Shown: positions 42,155-51,530, counted from the stretch's first letter. The stretch is DNA of 64,000 nucleotides from Desulfobacterales bacterium (GCA_030834695.1 JAUQXK010000101.1:87926-151925), one strand, 5' to 3'. The notes: generated by a model not told the origin, from the letters alone. Numbers and translations are program-made.

Positions 42155-43132
42155 TCACAGGGTGAACACGGAGGATCCGGTCGTCTTGCGCCCCTCCAAA
42201 TCCCGGTGGGCGCGGGAGGCCTCGGCCAGCGGGTACGTGCGGCGGACCTCGACCTTGACCGCGCCGCTCTGAATTACCTCGAACAGGTCGCGCGCGTGAG
42301 CCAAGAGATCATCGCGTTTGGCGGTGTACGTCATCAGCGTGGGCCGCGTCAGGAAGAGCGAACCCTTTTGAGCCAGGACCGCCAGGTCGAGGGGCGGCAT
42401 CGGCCCGGAAGACTGCCCGAAGGAAACCATCATTCCCATGGGCCGCAGGCAATCGAGCGATTTCATGAAGGTGGCCTGCCCGACGGAGTCGTACACGACG
42501 TCGACGCCGCTGCCGTTCGTGAGCGCCTTCACGCGCGCCGCAAAGTCTTCCTGGGTGTAAACGATCGGGTGCTGGCAACCGTGCGCCCGAGCCAGTTCGG
42601 CCTTCTCGGGGCTTCCCACCGTGCCCAGCACCGTGGCGCCCAGATGCCGGGCCCACTGGCAGACGATCAGCCCCACGCCGCCGGCGGCGGCGTGGATCAA
42701 CAGCGTGGTGCCGGGGCCGACGCGCCAGCAGCCCTTGAGCAAATAACGCGCGGTCATTCCCTGGAGCATCATGGCCGCGGCCTGGCGGGCAGAGATGTCC
42801 GCAGGCAGCTTCACCAGACGGTGCGCCGGAATGCGCCGCACCTCGGCATAGGCCCCGGGCGGAACGGCGGCATAGGCCACTCGGTCCCCGACGGCCACCT
42901 CGGTTACCTCCGCGCCGACCGCCTGCACCACTCCGGCGGCTTCCAGCCCCGGGGTGGCCGGCAGCGCCGGCAGGGGGTACAATCCCGTGCGGTGATAGAC
43001 GTCGATAAAGTTCAGTCCCACGGCCTCATGGCGCACGAGGGCCTCGCCGGGTCCGGGCGGGCCGGGTTCAACGTCTTCCCACTTCAGAACTTCAGGTCCT
43101 CCATGTTGGTGGATACGAATCGCTTTGGGCAT
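42155..43132 (-). CDS. NADPH:quinone oxidoreductase, zinc-less MDR family
   Basis: A 325-aa medium-chain reductase. It begins M-P-K-A-I-R-I-H-Q-H-G-G-P-E-V-L at 43132, four bases after AAAGGAGG; the longer frame to 43345 runs into the yjbQ gene. It contains the QOR landmarks G-L-N-F-I-D-V-Y-H-R-T-G-L-Y, L-P-A-T-P-G-L-E-A-A-G, V-G-D-R-V-A-Y, H-A-A-A-G-G-V-G-L (NADPH loop) and ends E-G-R-K-T-T-G-S. No structural zinc Cys cluster is present. It reduces quinones or enones with NADPH; physiological substrate unknown. Confidence 0.92.
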   Translation of the reverse strand: MPKAIRIHQHGGPEVLKWEDVEPGPPGPGEALVRHEAVGLNFIDVYHRTGLYPLPALPATPGLEAAGVVQAVGAEVTEVAVGDRVAYAAVPPGAYAEVRRIPAHRLVKLPADISARQAAAMMLQGMTARYLLKGCWRVGPGTTLLIHAAAGGVGLIVCQWARHLGATVLGTVGSPEKAELARAHGCQHPIVYTQEDFAARVKALTNGSGVDVVYDSVGQATFMKSLDCLRPMGMMVSFGQSSGPMPPLDLAVLAQKGSLFLTRPTLMTYTAKRDDLLAHARDLFEVIQSGAVKVEVRRTYPLAEASRAHRDLEGRKTTGSSVFTL

Positions 43133-43269
43133 GGTGCCTCCTTTGGGTGTCGGTTGAATGTGAAGATATTCAGGTTGAGGGGTATGTTTAAGTTTTTTAG
43201 AAAACGATGCTGGAAAAAAGCCGGCCCCACTCTGCCATCGGGCATCCCGCTTCGAGTATCGGTCATCTG

Positions 43270-43686
43270 CTATTCCCCGATGATCTTGACCAAGACCCGC
43301 TTTTTGCGGCGGCCGTCGAACTCGCCGTAAAAGATTTGTTCCCACGGCCCAAAGTCAAGCTTTCCTCGGGTAACGGCTACGACCACTTCGCGGCCCATGA
43401 TTTGGCGTTTCAGATGCGCGTCCGCATTGTCCTCGCCGACGTTGTGGCGGTATTGGGGCACCGGCTCGTGCGGAGCAAGCTTCTCCAGCCAGACCTCGTA
43501 GTCGTGGTGCAGGCCGCGTTCGTCGTCGTTGATGAAGACCGAGGCGGTGATGTGCATGGCGTTGACCAGCGCGAGCCCTTCGAGGACTTCGCTTTCCCGG
43601 AGGCACTGCTCGACCTGGCCGGTGATGTTGATGAACGCCCGGCGGGTGGGAGCCTCGAACCAAAGCTCTTTGCGATAGGATTTCAT
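43270..43686 (-). CDS. YjbQ-family protein (UPF0047)
   Basis: A 138-aa YjbQ protein, a family with secondary thiamine-phosphate synthase activity reported in E. coli but of uncertain main role. Motifs: [36 protein letters not shown], and [13 protein letters not shown], with the conserved His and Asp/Glu residues of the trimer site. GGGGATATC precedes ATG. It is 137 bases upstream of the quinone oxidoreductase on the same strand and divergent from hrpA. Confidence 0.92.
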   Translation of the reverse strand: MKSYRKELWFEAPTRRAFINITGQVEQCLRESEVLEGLALVNAMHITASVFINDDERGLHHDYEVWLEKLAPHEPVPQYRHNVGEDNADAHLKRQIMGREVVVAVTRGKLDFGPWEQIFYGEFDGRRKKRVLVKIIGE

Positions 43687-43809
43687 GATATCCCCAACTG
43701 TTCAGAGCGGTGATGCCCTTCCATAGCAGTCACGGTGCGATATGCCAAGCGGATTCAATCGAATCCGAACCGTCTCATTTCGTTGTTAAAAATCAGAAAC
43801 CCTGGTAAC

Positions 43810-46800
43810 ATGCGCACCATTCACTTTTTCAATCTATCCATGGCTGCCAGAGATCCCCGAATACGTCAGATCGAATCTTTGCTCCCCAAGGCAATGGCCC
43901 GGGACCGCGCGGATGTTCGGCGCAGGCTGGCTAACCTCCGGCGTGCCGATGGCGGGCCTCCAGACGACAGGACGCTCGATCGGATCGAGGCGAAGTTGGC
44001 GGCTTCGGTCGCCGCCAAGGGCCGGCGCCGGCAAGGCATTCCGACACTGGTTTTCCCCGAGGCCCTGCCCATCACGGCCAGGAAGGACGAAATCATTGCG
44101 GCCATCCGAAACCACCCGGTGGTGGTGGTGTCCGGGGACACCGGGTCGGGCAAGTCTACGCAGATCCCCAAGTTCTGCCTGGCGGCCGGCCGGGGCATCG
44201 ACGGGCTGATCGGCCACACGCAGCCCCGGCGGATCGCGGCCCAGGCCGTGGCGCGGCGCATCGCCGATGAGATGGGGCAGGGTATCGGGCAGGCTGTCGG
44301 CTACAAAGTCCGTTTCCAGGACACCACCCCGCCGCAGGCTTATATCAAGGTCATGACCGACGGTATCCTGCTCGCCGAGGCCGCCGCCGACCGGCTGCTG
44401 TCCGCCTACGACACGCTCATCGTGGACGAAGCACACGAACGCAGCCTGAACATCGATTTCATCCTGGGCTACCTCAAGCGCCTGCTCCATCGGCGCCGCA
44501 ACCTGCGCCTGATCATCACCTCGGCCACCATCGACACCGAAAAATTTTCAAGGGCTTTCGACGGCGCTCCCGTCATCGAAGTGTCCGGCCGGATGTTTCC
44601 GGTGGACGTCCGTTACGCGCCGCCGGCGGAAAACGGCGACGAGGGCGATTCCACACCCGTTGAACAGGCGGTGGCCGCCGTGCGCCGCATCCTGCAGGAG
44701 CGCCGGCCGGGAGACATCCTCGTCTTCATGCCGACCGAGCAGGACATCCGCGAGGCCTGCGAGATGATTGCGGGCGCCGGCCCGTCCGGCCCCCTGGTCC
44801 TGCCGCTCTTCGCCCGGCTCAGCGCGGCCGAGCAGGGCCGGGTGTTTCACCCCGCCGCCGGCCGCAAAATCATCGTTGCGACCAATGTGGCCGAGACCTC
44901 TCTCACCATCCCCGGCATCACCTTCGTGGTCGACACGGGGCTTGCGCGCATCCCGCGATACTCGCCGCGCACGCGGACCACCGCCATGCCGGTGACGCCC
45001 GTTTCGCGCAGCAGCGCGGACCAGCGCAAGGGGCGCTGCGGCCGGGTTGCGAACGGAGTCTGCGTGCGGCTTTACTCCGAAGAGGACTATCTCAGCCGGC
45101 CGCCCTACACGCCGCCCGAAATCCTGCGGGCCAATCTGGCGGAAGTCATCCTGCGCATGCTGGCGCTGAATCTGGGGGATGTCGCAGCGTTTCCCTTTAT
45201 CGACGCGCCCGACCCGAAGAGCATCGCCGACGGGTTCAACCTGCTCTATGAACTGGGGGCGATTCAGGAAGGCGAAATCGAGAAGGGGGAAGGGGGAAGG
45301 CGGAAGGCGGAAGTTGGAAGCGGGAAGGGGGAAGGCGGAAAGACCGTCGAGTTGACGGAGATCGGGCGCATGATGGCCCGGATTCCGCTCGACCCGCGGC
45401 TGGCGCGGATGTTGATCGAAGCACGCAGGGAGGGGTGCCTGGAGGAAATGGCCATCATCGCCGCGGCCCTCAGCATCCAGGACCCGCGCGAGCGGCCGGT
45501 TGAAAAAACCGCTGAAGCCGATCGCGCCCATGCCGGCTTCAACGATTCGACCTCGGACTTCCTGACCCTGCTCAACATCTGGAAGCGTTTCCGCCTGGCG
45601 CGGCAGCCGGCCGCCAGTCACAGCGTGCTGCGGCGTTTCTGCCGCGAGCACTTTCTTTCCTACCGCCGGATGCGTGAGTGGGAGGACATTCACCGCCAGA
45701 TTGGGGATGTCCTGAAAGAAGTCGGAATCCGGAAGCCGGAAAAAGCGAGTCGGAAGGTGGAAGGTGGAAGGCCGAAGGCTGAAAAAGGTGAAACAGCCGC
45801 TTCAACCCCTCACATTTCCGCCCTCCCCCTTCCGCCTTCCGACTTCGCACGGGTTCATCGCGCCATCCTGAGCGGCTTTCTCGCCAATATCGCGCAGAAA
45901 AAGGACAAGAACATTTATCGGGCCGCCCGCAATCGCGAGGCCATGGTCTTCCCGGGGTCCGGGCTGTTCAATCAGGCCGGCGGCTGGATCGTTGCGGCCG
46001 AGATGGTGGAAACCTCGCGCCTGTTCGCGCGGACCGTTGCCAACATAGACGCCGGCTGGCTGGAGGCGGCGGGCGGCAGCCTTTGCCGCGCCATCGTTCG
46101 CGACGCCCGCTGGGACGCGAAGCGCGGCGAAGTGGTGGGCACCGAGCAGGTGACCCTTTTCGGTCTGGTCATCGTGCCGTCGCGAACCGTTTCCTACGGC
46201 CGGGTCAGCCCCGGCGCCGCCACGGATATCTTCATCCGACAGGCCCTGGCGGCCGGCGCGCTCGGAAAACCTTTTGCCTTCCTGAGCTACAATCAGGCCG
46301 TGATGGCGAAGGTTCAGGCGCTGGAGGAGCGGCTGCGCCGCCGGGACCTGCTGATCAGCGAGGAGGGCCTCGTGGACTTCTACCGCCGCCGGCTGGCAGA
46401 GGTCTATGATATCCGCAGCCTCAGCCGTCTGATCCGGCTGCGCGGCGGAGACGACTTCCTGCGCATGGCGGAGGACGATCTGATGAACTACCGTCCGGAT
46501 CCGGCGGAGCTGAGTCTCTACCCGGAGCGGCTGCAGGCCGGCGGGCGGTCACTGGAACTCTGCTATCGCTTTGAACCCGGCGCCGAGGCCGACGGCGTGA
46601 CCGTGCAGGTTCCATCCGTCCTGGCCGCCGGCGTGCCGCCCGCGGCCCTGGACTGGATCGTTCCCGGCCTGTTGCGGGAGAAGGTGGCGTTGCTGATGAG
46701 GGGACTGCCCAAAGCCCTGCGCACCCGGCTGATGCCGCTCAAGGACACCGTGGATGTCATCCTGGCCGAGATGCCGCGGGGCCAAGGGCCGCTGCTGTCC

Positions 46801-47883
46801 GCCCTGGGGGGATTCGTGCACCGGCGGTTCGGCGTCGACATTCCGGCAGCGGCCTGGCCGGTGGATGCCCTGCCGGATCATCTGAGGATGAGGGTGTCGA
46901 TCACGGCTCCGGACGGCCGCGAGCTGGGCTTCGGTCGGAATCCGGCCATTCTGAGGCTCCAGACGGCGGCGGGCCGGATTCCGTCGGACGTGCGGCAGCG
47001 CTGGGAGCGCACCGGGGTCACCGGTTGGGATTTCGGGGACCTGCCGGAGGTGCTCACCAGTTCCGCGGGCGAGCGCACCGCGTGGGAAGCCTACCCGGCT
47101 CTTTGTGCGCAGGCGGAGCGCATCGACCTGAAACTGTTCGGCAGACGGGATCAGGCGCTGGCGGCTCATCGCAAGGGCGTGGCCGCCCTGCTGGCGCTGC
47201 AATGCGCGCGCGACCTGAAGTTTCTCAGGCGCAGTCTGACGCTGCCCGAGGAACTGCATCCGGCCGCGCGCCGGCTGGGGGGCGCCCGGCGCCTGGAGGA
47301 CGCCATGGTCGCGCGGGTGATCCAGGATCTCTGGGCCGTGGACCTGCGCACCGAAAAAGCGTTCAACGACCATGCCGCCGCTTGCGCGCCGAAAATCTTG
47401 GAAGCCGGGCGCGAGCTGCTCTATGCCGTGATTCCGGTCATTCAGGCGCATGCGGCCGCCTCCCGCGAGATGGAGGCCCTGTCGGGCGCCAAGGGCTTGC
47501 TGGCTTCGATCCATGGCCGGCTCGAGGAGGATATGTCGCATTTGGTGCCGCATAACTTCATCGGGCTTTACGACCGGCCCCGGCTGGCGCATGTCGCGCG
47601 CTACCTGCGCGGCCTGGCCCTCCGGGCCCGCCGGGCCATCGTGGACCCGGAAAAGGACCGCGCCAAGTCGCAGGACCCCCAAGCGTATGCCGATCGGCTG
47701 AGGGGCCTGCTGCAAACGTTGAGCCCGGAATCAACGGCGGAAAAGCGACAGGCGTTGGAAGAGCTGGTATGGATGATCGAGGAGTATAAAGTGTCGATCT
47801 TTGCCCAAGAGCTGAAAACCGCCGGCCCCATGTCGCCCAAGCGGCTCGAGGAAAAAATCCGGGAGATCGAACGGATGACATAG
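43810..47883 (+). CDS. hrpA: ATP-dependent RNA helicase HrpA
   Basis: A 1357-aa DEAH helicase from the ATG at 43810 (in-frame alternatives at 43735 and 43840; none has a clear ribosome site). Motifs: Walker A G-D-T-G-S-G-K-S-T-Q, Q-P-R-R-I-A-A, V-D-E-A-H-E-R, S-A-T-I-D, F-M-P-T-E-Q-D-I, T-N-V-A-E-T-S-L-T-I and Q-R-K-G-R-C-G-R. HA2, OB-fold and the long HrpA-specific C-terminal domain follow. HrpA acts on stalled ribosomes and mRNA in E. coli. Two low-complexity Lys/Gly/Glu stretches at about residues 491-511 and 638-679 coincide with purine-rich repeat elements inserted in frame. Confidence 0.93.
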   Translation: MRTIHFFNLSMAARDPRIRQIESLLPKAMARDRADVRRRLANLRRADGGPPDDRTLDRIEAKLAASVAAKGRRRQGIPTLVFPEALPITARKDEIIAAIRNHPVVVVSGDTGSGKSTQIPKFCLAAGRGIDGLIGHTQPRRIAAQAVARRIADEMGQGIGQAVGYKVRFQDTTPPQAYIKVMTDGILLAEAAADRLLSAYDTLIVDEAHERSLNIDFILGYLKRLLHRRRNLRLIITSATIDTEKFSRAFDGAPVIEVSGRMFPVDVRYAPPAENGDEGDSTPVEQAVAAVRRILQERRPGDILVFMPTEQDIREACEMIAGAGPSGPLVLPLFARLSAAEQGRVFHPAAGRKIIVATNVAETSLTIPGITFVVDTGLARIPRYSPRTRTTAMPVTPVSRSSADQRKGRCGRVANGVCVRLYSEEDYLSRPPYTPPEILRANLAEVILRMLALNLGDVAAFPFIDAPDPKSIADGFNLLYELGAIQEGEIEKGEGGRRKAEVGSGKGEGGKTVELTEIGRMMARIPLDPRLARMLIEARREGCLEEMAIIAAALSIQDPRERPVEKTAEADRAHAGFNDSTSDFLTLLNIWKRFRLARQPAASHSVLRRFCREHFLSYRRMREWEDIHRQIGDVLKEVGIRKPEKASRKVEGGRPKAEKGETAASTPHISALPLPPSDFARVHRAILSGFLANIAQKKDKNIYRAARNREAMVFPGSGLFNQAGGWIVAAEMVETSRLFARTVANIDAGWLEAAGGSLCRAIVRDARWDAKRGEVVGTEQVTLFGLVIVPSRTVSYGRVSPGAATDIFIRQALAAGALGKPFAFLSYNQAVMAKVQALEERLRRRDLLISEEGLVDFYRRRLAEVYDIRSLSRLIRLRGGDDFLRMAEDDLMNYRPDPAELSLYPERLQAGGRSLELCYRFEPGAEADGVTVQVPSVLAAGVPPAALDWIVPGLLREKVALLMRGLPKALRTRLMPLKDTVDVILAEMPRGQGPLLSALGGFVHRRFGVDIPAAAWPVDALPDHLRMRVSITAPDGRELGFGRNPAILRLQTAAGRIPSDVRQRWERTGVTGWDFGDLPEVLTSSAGERTAWEAYPALCAQAERIDLKLFGRRDQALAAHRKGVAALLALQCARDLKFLRRSLTLPEELHPAARRLGGARRLEDAMVARVIQDLWAVDLRTEKAFNDHAAACAPKILEAGRELLYAVIPVIQAHAAASREMEALSGAKGLLASIHGRLEEDMSHLVPHNFIGLYDRPRLAHVARYLRGLALRARRAIVDPEKDRAKSQDPQAYADRLRGLLQTLSPESTAEKRQALEELVWMIEEYKVSIFAQELKTAGPMSPKRLEEKIREIERMT
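45281..45342. repeat. Purine-rich repeat, copy 2 (inside hrpA)
   Basis: Continuous purine arm with GGGGGAAGGCGGAAGGCGG and GGGAAGGGGGAAGGCGGAA, without a facing pyrimidine arm. It is translated in frame as a Lys/Gly/Glu/Arg linker between the conserved L-Y-E-L-G-A-I-Q and E-L-T-E-I-G-R blocks of HrpA. Confidence 0.75.
45722..45847. repeat. Purine-rich repeat, copy 3 (inside hrpA)
   Basis: A purine arm (about 45722-45790, AGTCGGAAGGTGGAAGGTGG) faces a pyrimidine arm (45813-45847, CCTCCCCCTTCCGCCTTCCG, then ACTTCG). The arms are complementary over about 25 positions with mismatches. It is translated in frame in a linker of HrpA between K-E-V-G-I and F-A-R-V-H-R-A-I-L-S-G. Confidence 0.78.
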
Positions 47884-47986
47884 GAAGGCGGAAGTCGGAA
47901 AAGAGAAAGGGACGGTTGGAAGGCGGAAGGTGGATTATGTTTTTTTGCCTTTCCTCCGCCTTCCCCCTTTCGCATTCCGACTTCCT
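47883..47986. repeat. Purine-rich repeat, copy 4 (after hrpA)
   Basis: Arms GGAAGGCGGAAGTCGGAAAA and its family (47883-47931) and TTTCCTCCGCCTTCCCCC to CCGACTTCCT (47948-47986) form a long imperfect hairpin, with a T run at about 47939-47946. It directly follows the hrpA stop codon and may end that transcript. Confidence 0.78.
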
Positions 47987-48006
47987 AAAAGGGCCGCCCG
48001 AAAACC

Positions 48007-48849
48007 ATGAATCTTAGAATGGATCCTCCACAGGTCTCCGTCATCATCCCCACCTACAATCGCGCCGGGCACCTGCGGGAGGCGCTGGATTCGGTGCTGG
48101 CCCAGGAATTCAGAAGCTTCGAGCTGATCGTGGTGGACGACGGCTCGACCGATGAGACGCCGCCGCTGCTCCTGAAATACGGGGATTCGATCCGGGTGCT
48201 GCGCCAGAAAAACCGCGGTGTCAGCGCCGCCCGCAATGCCGGTATTGCGGCCGGCCGGGGCGCGCTGATCGCCTTCCTGGATTCCGACGATATCTGGCTG
48301 CCGGGCAAGCTCTCGCGCCAAGTCGAATTCTTCGGGCAGAACCCGGAGGTCCTTATCTGCCAGACCGAGGAGCTCTGGGTGAAAAACGGCTGCCGGGTGA
48401 ATCCCGGCAAGCGGCACCGCAAGCGGGGCGGGATGATCTTCGAACCGTCCCTGGAGCTGTGTCTGGTGAGCCCATCTGCGGTCATGCTGCGACGCGAGCT
48501 GTTCGACCGGGTGGGTGTCTTTGATGAGCGTCTGCCGGCTTGCGAGGACTACGATTTGTGGCTGCGGGTCAGCTGCCGTTTCCCGGTGGGGCTGATCGAT
48601 ACGCCGCTCATCGCCAAACGCGGCGGCCACGCCGACCAGCTCTCCCGAGCCCGGGGGCTCGACCGATACCGAATCGAGTCTATCGCGAAGCTGATTTCAG
48701 ACGGATGCCTCACCGCTGCCCAGCGGATCGCGGCCGTGGCCGTTCTGAAGCAGAAATGCCGGGTCTATGCGGGCGGCTGCCGGAAGCGCGGGCGCCACGC
48801 GGAGGCCGACCGCTACGAGCAGCTATCGCGGGACGTCAGCGGCGAGTAG
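48007..48849 (+). CDS. Family 2 glycosyltransferase
   Basis: A 280-aa GT-A enzyme with the canonical opening V-S-V-I-I-P-T-Y-N-R-A, D-S-V-L-A-Q-E, V-V-D-D-G-S-T-D-E-T, A-R-N-A-G-I-A and the metal-binding F-L-D-S-D-D-I-W. The acceptor region has G-V-F-D-E-R-L-P-A-C-E-D-Y-D-L-W, common in glycan-chain glycosyltransferases. No membrane helix. It probably acts in polysaccharide or lipopolysaccharide synthesis at the cytoplasmic face; the sugar is unknown. It stands alone, after repeat copy 4; an ATG at 48019 is an alternative start. Confidence 0.9.
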   Translation: MNLRMDPPQVSVIIPTYNRAGHLREALDSVLAQEFRSFELIVVDDGSTDETPPLLLKYGDSIRVLRQKNRGVSAARNAGIAAGRGALIAFLDSDDIWLPGKLSRQVEFFGQNPEVLICQTEELWVKNGCRVNPGKRHRKRGGMIFEPSLELCLVSPSAVMLRRELFDRVGVFDERLPACEDYDLWLRVSCRFPVGLIDTPLIAKRGGHADQLSRARGLDRYRIESIAKLISDGCLTAAQRIAAVAVLKQKCRVYAGGCRKRGRHAEADRYEQLSRDVSGE

Positions 48850-49007
48850 CGGGCAGAGAAAGCTTTCCTTGTTTGTTGCGGCGCGCTTCAATCCTGTGCT
48901 CTTTATTCAGAACATGCGGGTATCGAGAAGCCAATCTAAGGTTGACTTCAGATAGTCTCGCGGATATTGGGTGAAATCCGAACGTGATCCTGCGGGGGGC
49001 CGCCGTC

Positions 49008-49021
49008 CGACCGATCGGTCG
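49008..49021. promoter_or_regulatory. 14-bp perfect palindrome upstream of larA
   Basis: CGACCGATCGGTCG is fully self-complementary and ends 60 bases before the larA start. It could be an operator. The surrounding 231-base gap (48850-49080) holds no other feature I can support. Confidence 0.35.
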
Positions 49022-49080
49022 CCGGCAGTTTCTCGGCGGAATCATCGAATGATCGGGCGTGTGATTAAGCAAGAGGTGGC

Positions 49081-50388
49081 ATGATGGCGTTCAGAACTTT
49101 CGCGTTGCGCTACGGCAAGGGCTCCCTTTCGTTCGAGTTGCCGGACGATCAAATTTCCGCTGTCGTCACCGGCAAGGATGTCCCGGCGATCGCCAACCTG
49201 GAGGAAGCCTATCTCCGTGCACTGGACCATCCTGTCGATTCGGCTCCGCTGCGCTATATGGTGAAACCCGGCGAAACCGTGGCGATTGCGGTCAGCGACA
49301 TCACCCGGGTATGGCAAAAAAACGACCAGACCCTGCCGCTGCTGTTGAATTACCTCAACGCGGCCGGTATTCCCGATGACCACATCCGCATCATCATCGC
49401 CGTCGGCGGCCACCGCCAGAACACCGAGGCCGAGTTCATGGAGATCTGCAGCGCCGAGGTCTGCCATCGGGTGCGGGTGGTCAACCACAAATCCTGGGAA
49501 ACGGACAACATGGTCCCGATCGGCCGAACCAGCCGTGGGACCCCCGTCGCCATCAACAAGATCGCTGCCGCCGCGGACCGGATCATCCTGACGGGCGGAG
49601 TGGTCTATCACTACATGGTCGGCTACGGCGGGGGGCGCAAATCCGTCATCCCGGGCATTTGCGCGCTCGAGACCATCCAGCAGAATCACCTCTGGGTCCT
49701 TGGATCGGAAGTCGGTGCCGGGACGAATCCGCTTTGTGCGTCCGGCTCCACGACGGGCAACCCCCTGCACGAGGACATGATGGAGATCGCCGCCCTGGTG
49801 CGCCCGGACTTTCTGATCAACATCGTGCCCAATCTGAACGGCGAAATTGCCGGGGTGTTTGCGGGAAACTGGGCCTCCGCCTGGTGGAAAGCCACCCGCC
49901 TGGTGGATGATATTTTCGGCGTGCCGATCGAGAGGGAGAGCGACATCGTCATCGCCACCGCCGGCGGCTACCCCAAGGACATCAATCTTTACCAGAGTCA
50001 GAAAACCATCGACAACGCCTGGCATGCCATGAAGCCGAGCGGTGCGGCGATCATCCTGGCGGAATGCCCGGACATCCAGGAGCCCAAGGAGTTCTTCGAC
50101 TGGTTCGATCACACGGACCGCTTGGAGATGGAAAAGGCCCTGCGGGCGAATTATGCGCTCGCCGGATGGTTGGCTTTTCACCAGTTTGAGTACCGGGACA
50201 AAGGCCTGATCATCCTGGTGACCCGCGAGGAGAACTTCCGCCATGCCGAGAAAGCCCAGTTGCACCCGGCGGCCACCATCGCGGAGGCTCTGCGCGCGGC
50301 CTATGCCCATTGCCGTGCCGCCAAGCCCAGCATCACCGTGCTGCCCCAAGGGGCCAACACCTTGCCGTTGCTCAAGGGGAAGAAATAA
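49081..50388 (+). CDS. LarA-like nickel-pincer racemase family protein
   Basis: A 435-aa LarA/DUF2088 protein. LarA of lactobacilli is lactate racemase with a nickel-pincer nucleotide tethered to a Lys. The corresponding features are visible: S-D-I-T-R, G-G-H-R-Q-N-T-E-A-E, V-Y-H-Y-M-V-G-Y-G-G-G-R-K-S with the tethering Lys, and Q-Q-N-H-L-W. Homologues racemise or epimerise various 2-hydroxy acids, so lactate is only one option. AAGAGGTG stands just before ATGATG. The LarB, LarC and LarE cofactor genes are not in the window. panB follows 74 bases later. Confidence 0.88.
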   Translation: MMAFRTFALRYGKGSLSFELPDDQISAVVTGKDVPAIANLEEAYLRALDHPVDSAPLRYMVKPGETVAIAVSDITRVWQKNDQTLPLLLNYLNAAGIPDDHIRIIIAVGGHRQNTEAEFMEICSAEVCHRVRVVNHKSWETDNMVPIGRTSRGTPVAINKIAAAADRIILTGGVVYHYMVGYGGGRKSVIPGICALETIQQNHLWVLGSEVGAGTNPLCASGSTTGNPLHEDMMEIAALVRPDFLINIVPNLNGEIAGVFAGNWASAWWKATRLVDDIFGVPIERESDIVIATAGGYPKDINLYQSQKTIDNAWHAMKPSGAAIILAECPDIQEPKEFFDWFDHTDRLEMEKALRANYALAGWLAFHQFEYRDKGLIILVTREENFRHAEKAQLHPAATIAEALRAAYAHCRAAKPSITVLPQGANTLPLLKGKK

Positions 50389-50462
50389 ATCGCTTTCCGA
50401 AGGCCAGGGCGGAAAACGTCATTCAATCGCCGGGAGAATCCCAAGGCAAAAAGGAGAATCGC

Positions 50463-51335
50463 ATGAAAAAGAAACTGACCCGTTTCGATCTGCAGCAGAT
50501 GAAGGAAAAAGGCGAAAAAGCCGTGTGGATGACCGCCTATGATTTTACCACCGCCCAGTTGGCGGAGACGGCCGGCATGGACATGCTGCTCGTGGGCGAC
50601 AGCCTCGGCATGGCGGTTTACGGCTATTCCGGGACCGTGCCGGTGACCCTCGACCAGAGCATGTACCACACCGAGGCGGTGCGCCGCGGGGCACCCAATA
50701 CCTTCATCATCGGCGACATGCCGTTCGGCTCCTACCACGGCAGCGTCAACGATGCGGTTCAGAATGCCGTGCAGTATCATAAAAAATGCGGGGTTGACTG
50801 CATCAAACTGGAGGGCGGCGTGCGGGTCGCCCACATCCTCCGGGCGATCGCCGATTCCGGCATGCTCGTCATGGGCCACGTCGGCCTAACCCCGCAGAGC
50901 ACGGGGGCCCTCGGCGGGTTCAAGGCTCAGGGGCGCAGCGCGGAGTCGGCCATGGCGATCATGGACGATGCCCAGGCGGTTTACGAGGCCGGGGCCTTTG
51001 CCATGCTCGTCGAGGCCGTCCCGCCGGAGGTCACCCAAATGATCGCCCGAGAGCTGCCGATCCCGATCTACGGCATCGGTGCGGGCGTTGACTGCGACGG
51101 GCAGGTGATGATCGTCTCCGACATCCTGGGCATCTTCCAGGCGTTCACGCCGAAGTTCGTGAAGAAATACGCAAACCTCGGCGCCGAGATGCTGAAGGTG
51201 TTCGAAGCATACATCAAGGATGTTCGCTCGGGCTCGTTTCCGGCCGAGGAACACACCTACCGCATGATCGACGGCGAACTCAAGAAGCTGGCTGCCATGC
51301 GCAAAAAGAAGAGCCTAAAACCCAAGAAGAGCTAA
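50463..51335 (+). CDS. panB: 3-methyl-2-oxobutanoate hydroxymethyltransferase
   Basis: A 290-aa PanB, first enzyme of pantothenate synthesis, which uses methylene-THF to hydroxymethylate ketoisovalerate. Motifs: M-T-A-Y-D-F-T-T-A, L-V-G-D-S-L-G-M, D-M-P-F-G-S-Y, I-K-L-E-G-G, M-G-H-V-G-L-T-P-Q and G-I-G-A-G-V-D-C-D-G-Q-V. Mg-binding Asp and the catalytic Glu are in place. GGAGAATC precedes ATG at 50463; the open frame extends upstream without homology. The C terminus is a Lys-rich tail. Confidence 0.95.
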   Translation: MKKKLTRFDLQQMKEKGEKAVWMTAYDFTTAQLAETAGMDMLLVGDSLGMAVYGYSGTVPVTLDQSMYHTEAVRRGAPNTFIIGDMPFGSYHGSVNDAVQNAVQYHKKCGVDCIKLEGGVRVAHILRAIADSGMLVMGHVGLTPQSTGALGGFKAQGRSAESAMAIMDDAQAVYEAGAFAMLVEAVPPEVTQMIARELPIPIYGIGAGVDCDGQVMIVSDILGIFQAFTPKFVKKYANLGAEMLKVFEAYIKDVRSGSFPAEEHTYRMIDGELKKLAAMRKKKSLKPKKS

Positions 51336-51405
51336 AGTGGAATGCCGCCGCGATGACGTCCTGCGTAGAGATATTCTCAATGAACTCGCAAAAGTCATCC
51401 GAATC

Positions 51406-51530
51406 GATGACTTCGTAAAGAGGCCAAGATCCAGGCGCGCGAATCTCGTGTCGCGAGGCGTACATACCGTACGCCGCAGCGGCAGCGAGATGACGCGCAA
51501 CGCAGAGATTGGGCTATTTACGAAGTCATC
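51406..51530. repeat. 125-bp imperfect palindromic element, second copy
   Basis: Perfect 14-nt arms GATGACTTCGTAAA (51406-51419) and TTTACGAAGTCATC (51517-51530). The interior pairs imperfectly down to the core 51457-51475, GGCGTAC-5 nt-GTACGCC. The core layout equals that at 17057-17075, and GCGCAACGC here corresponds to GCGTTGCGC there on the other strand. It lies between the convergent panB and gspE genes, and its right end overlaps the gspE stop codon. Confidence 0.78.
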
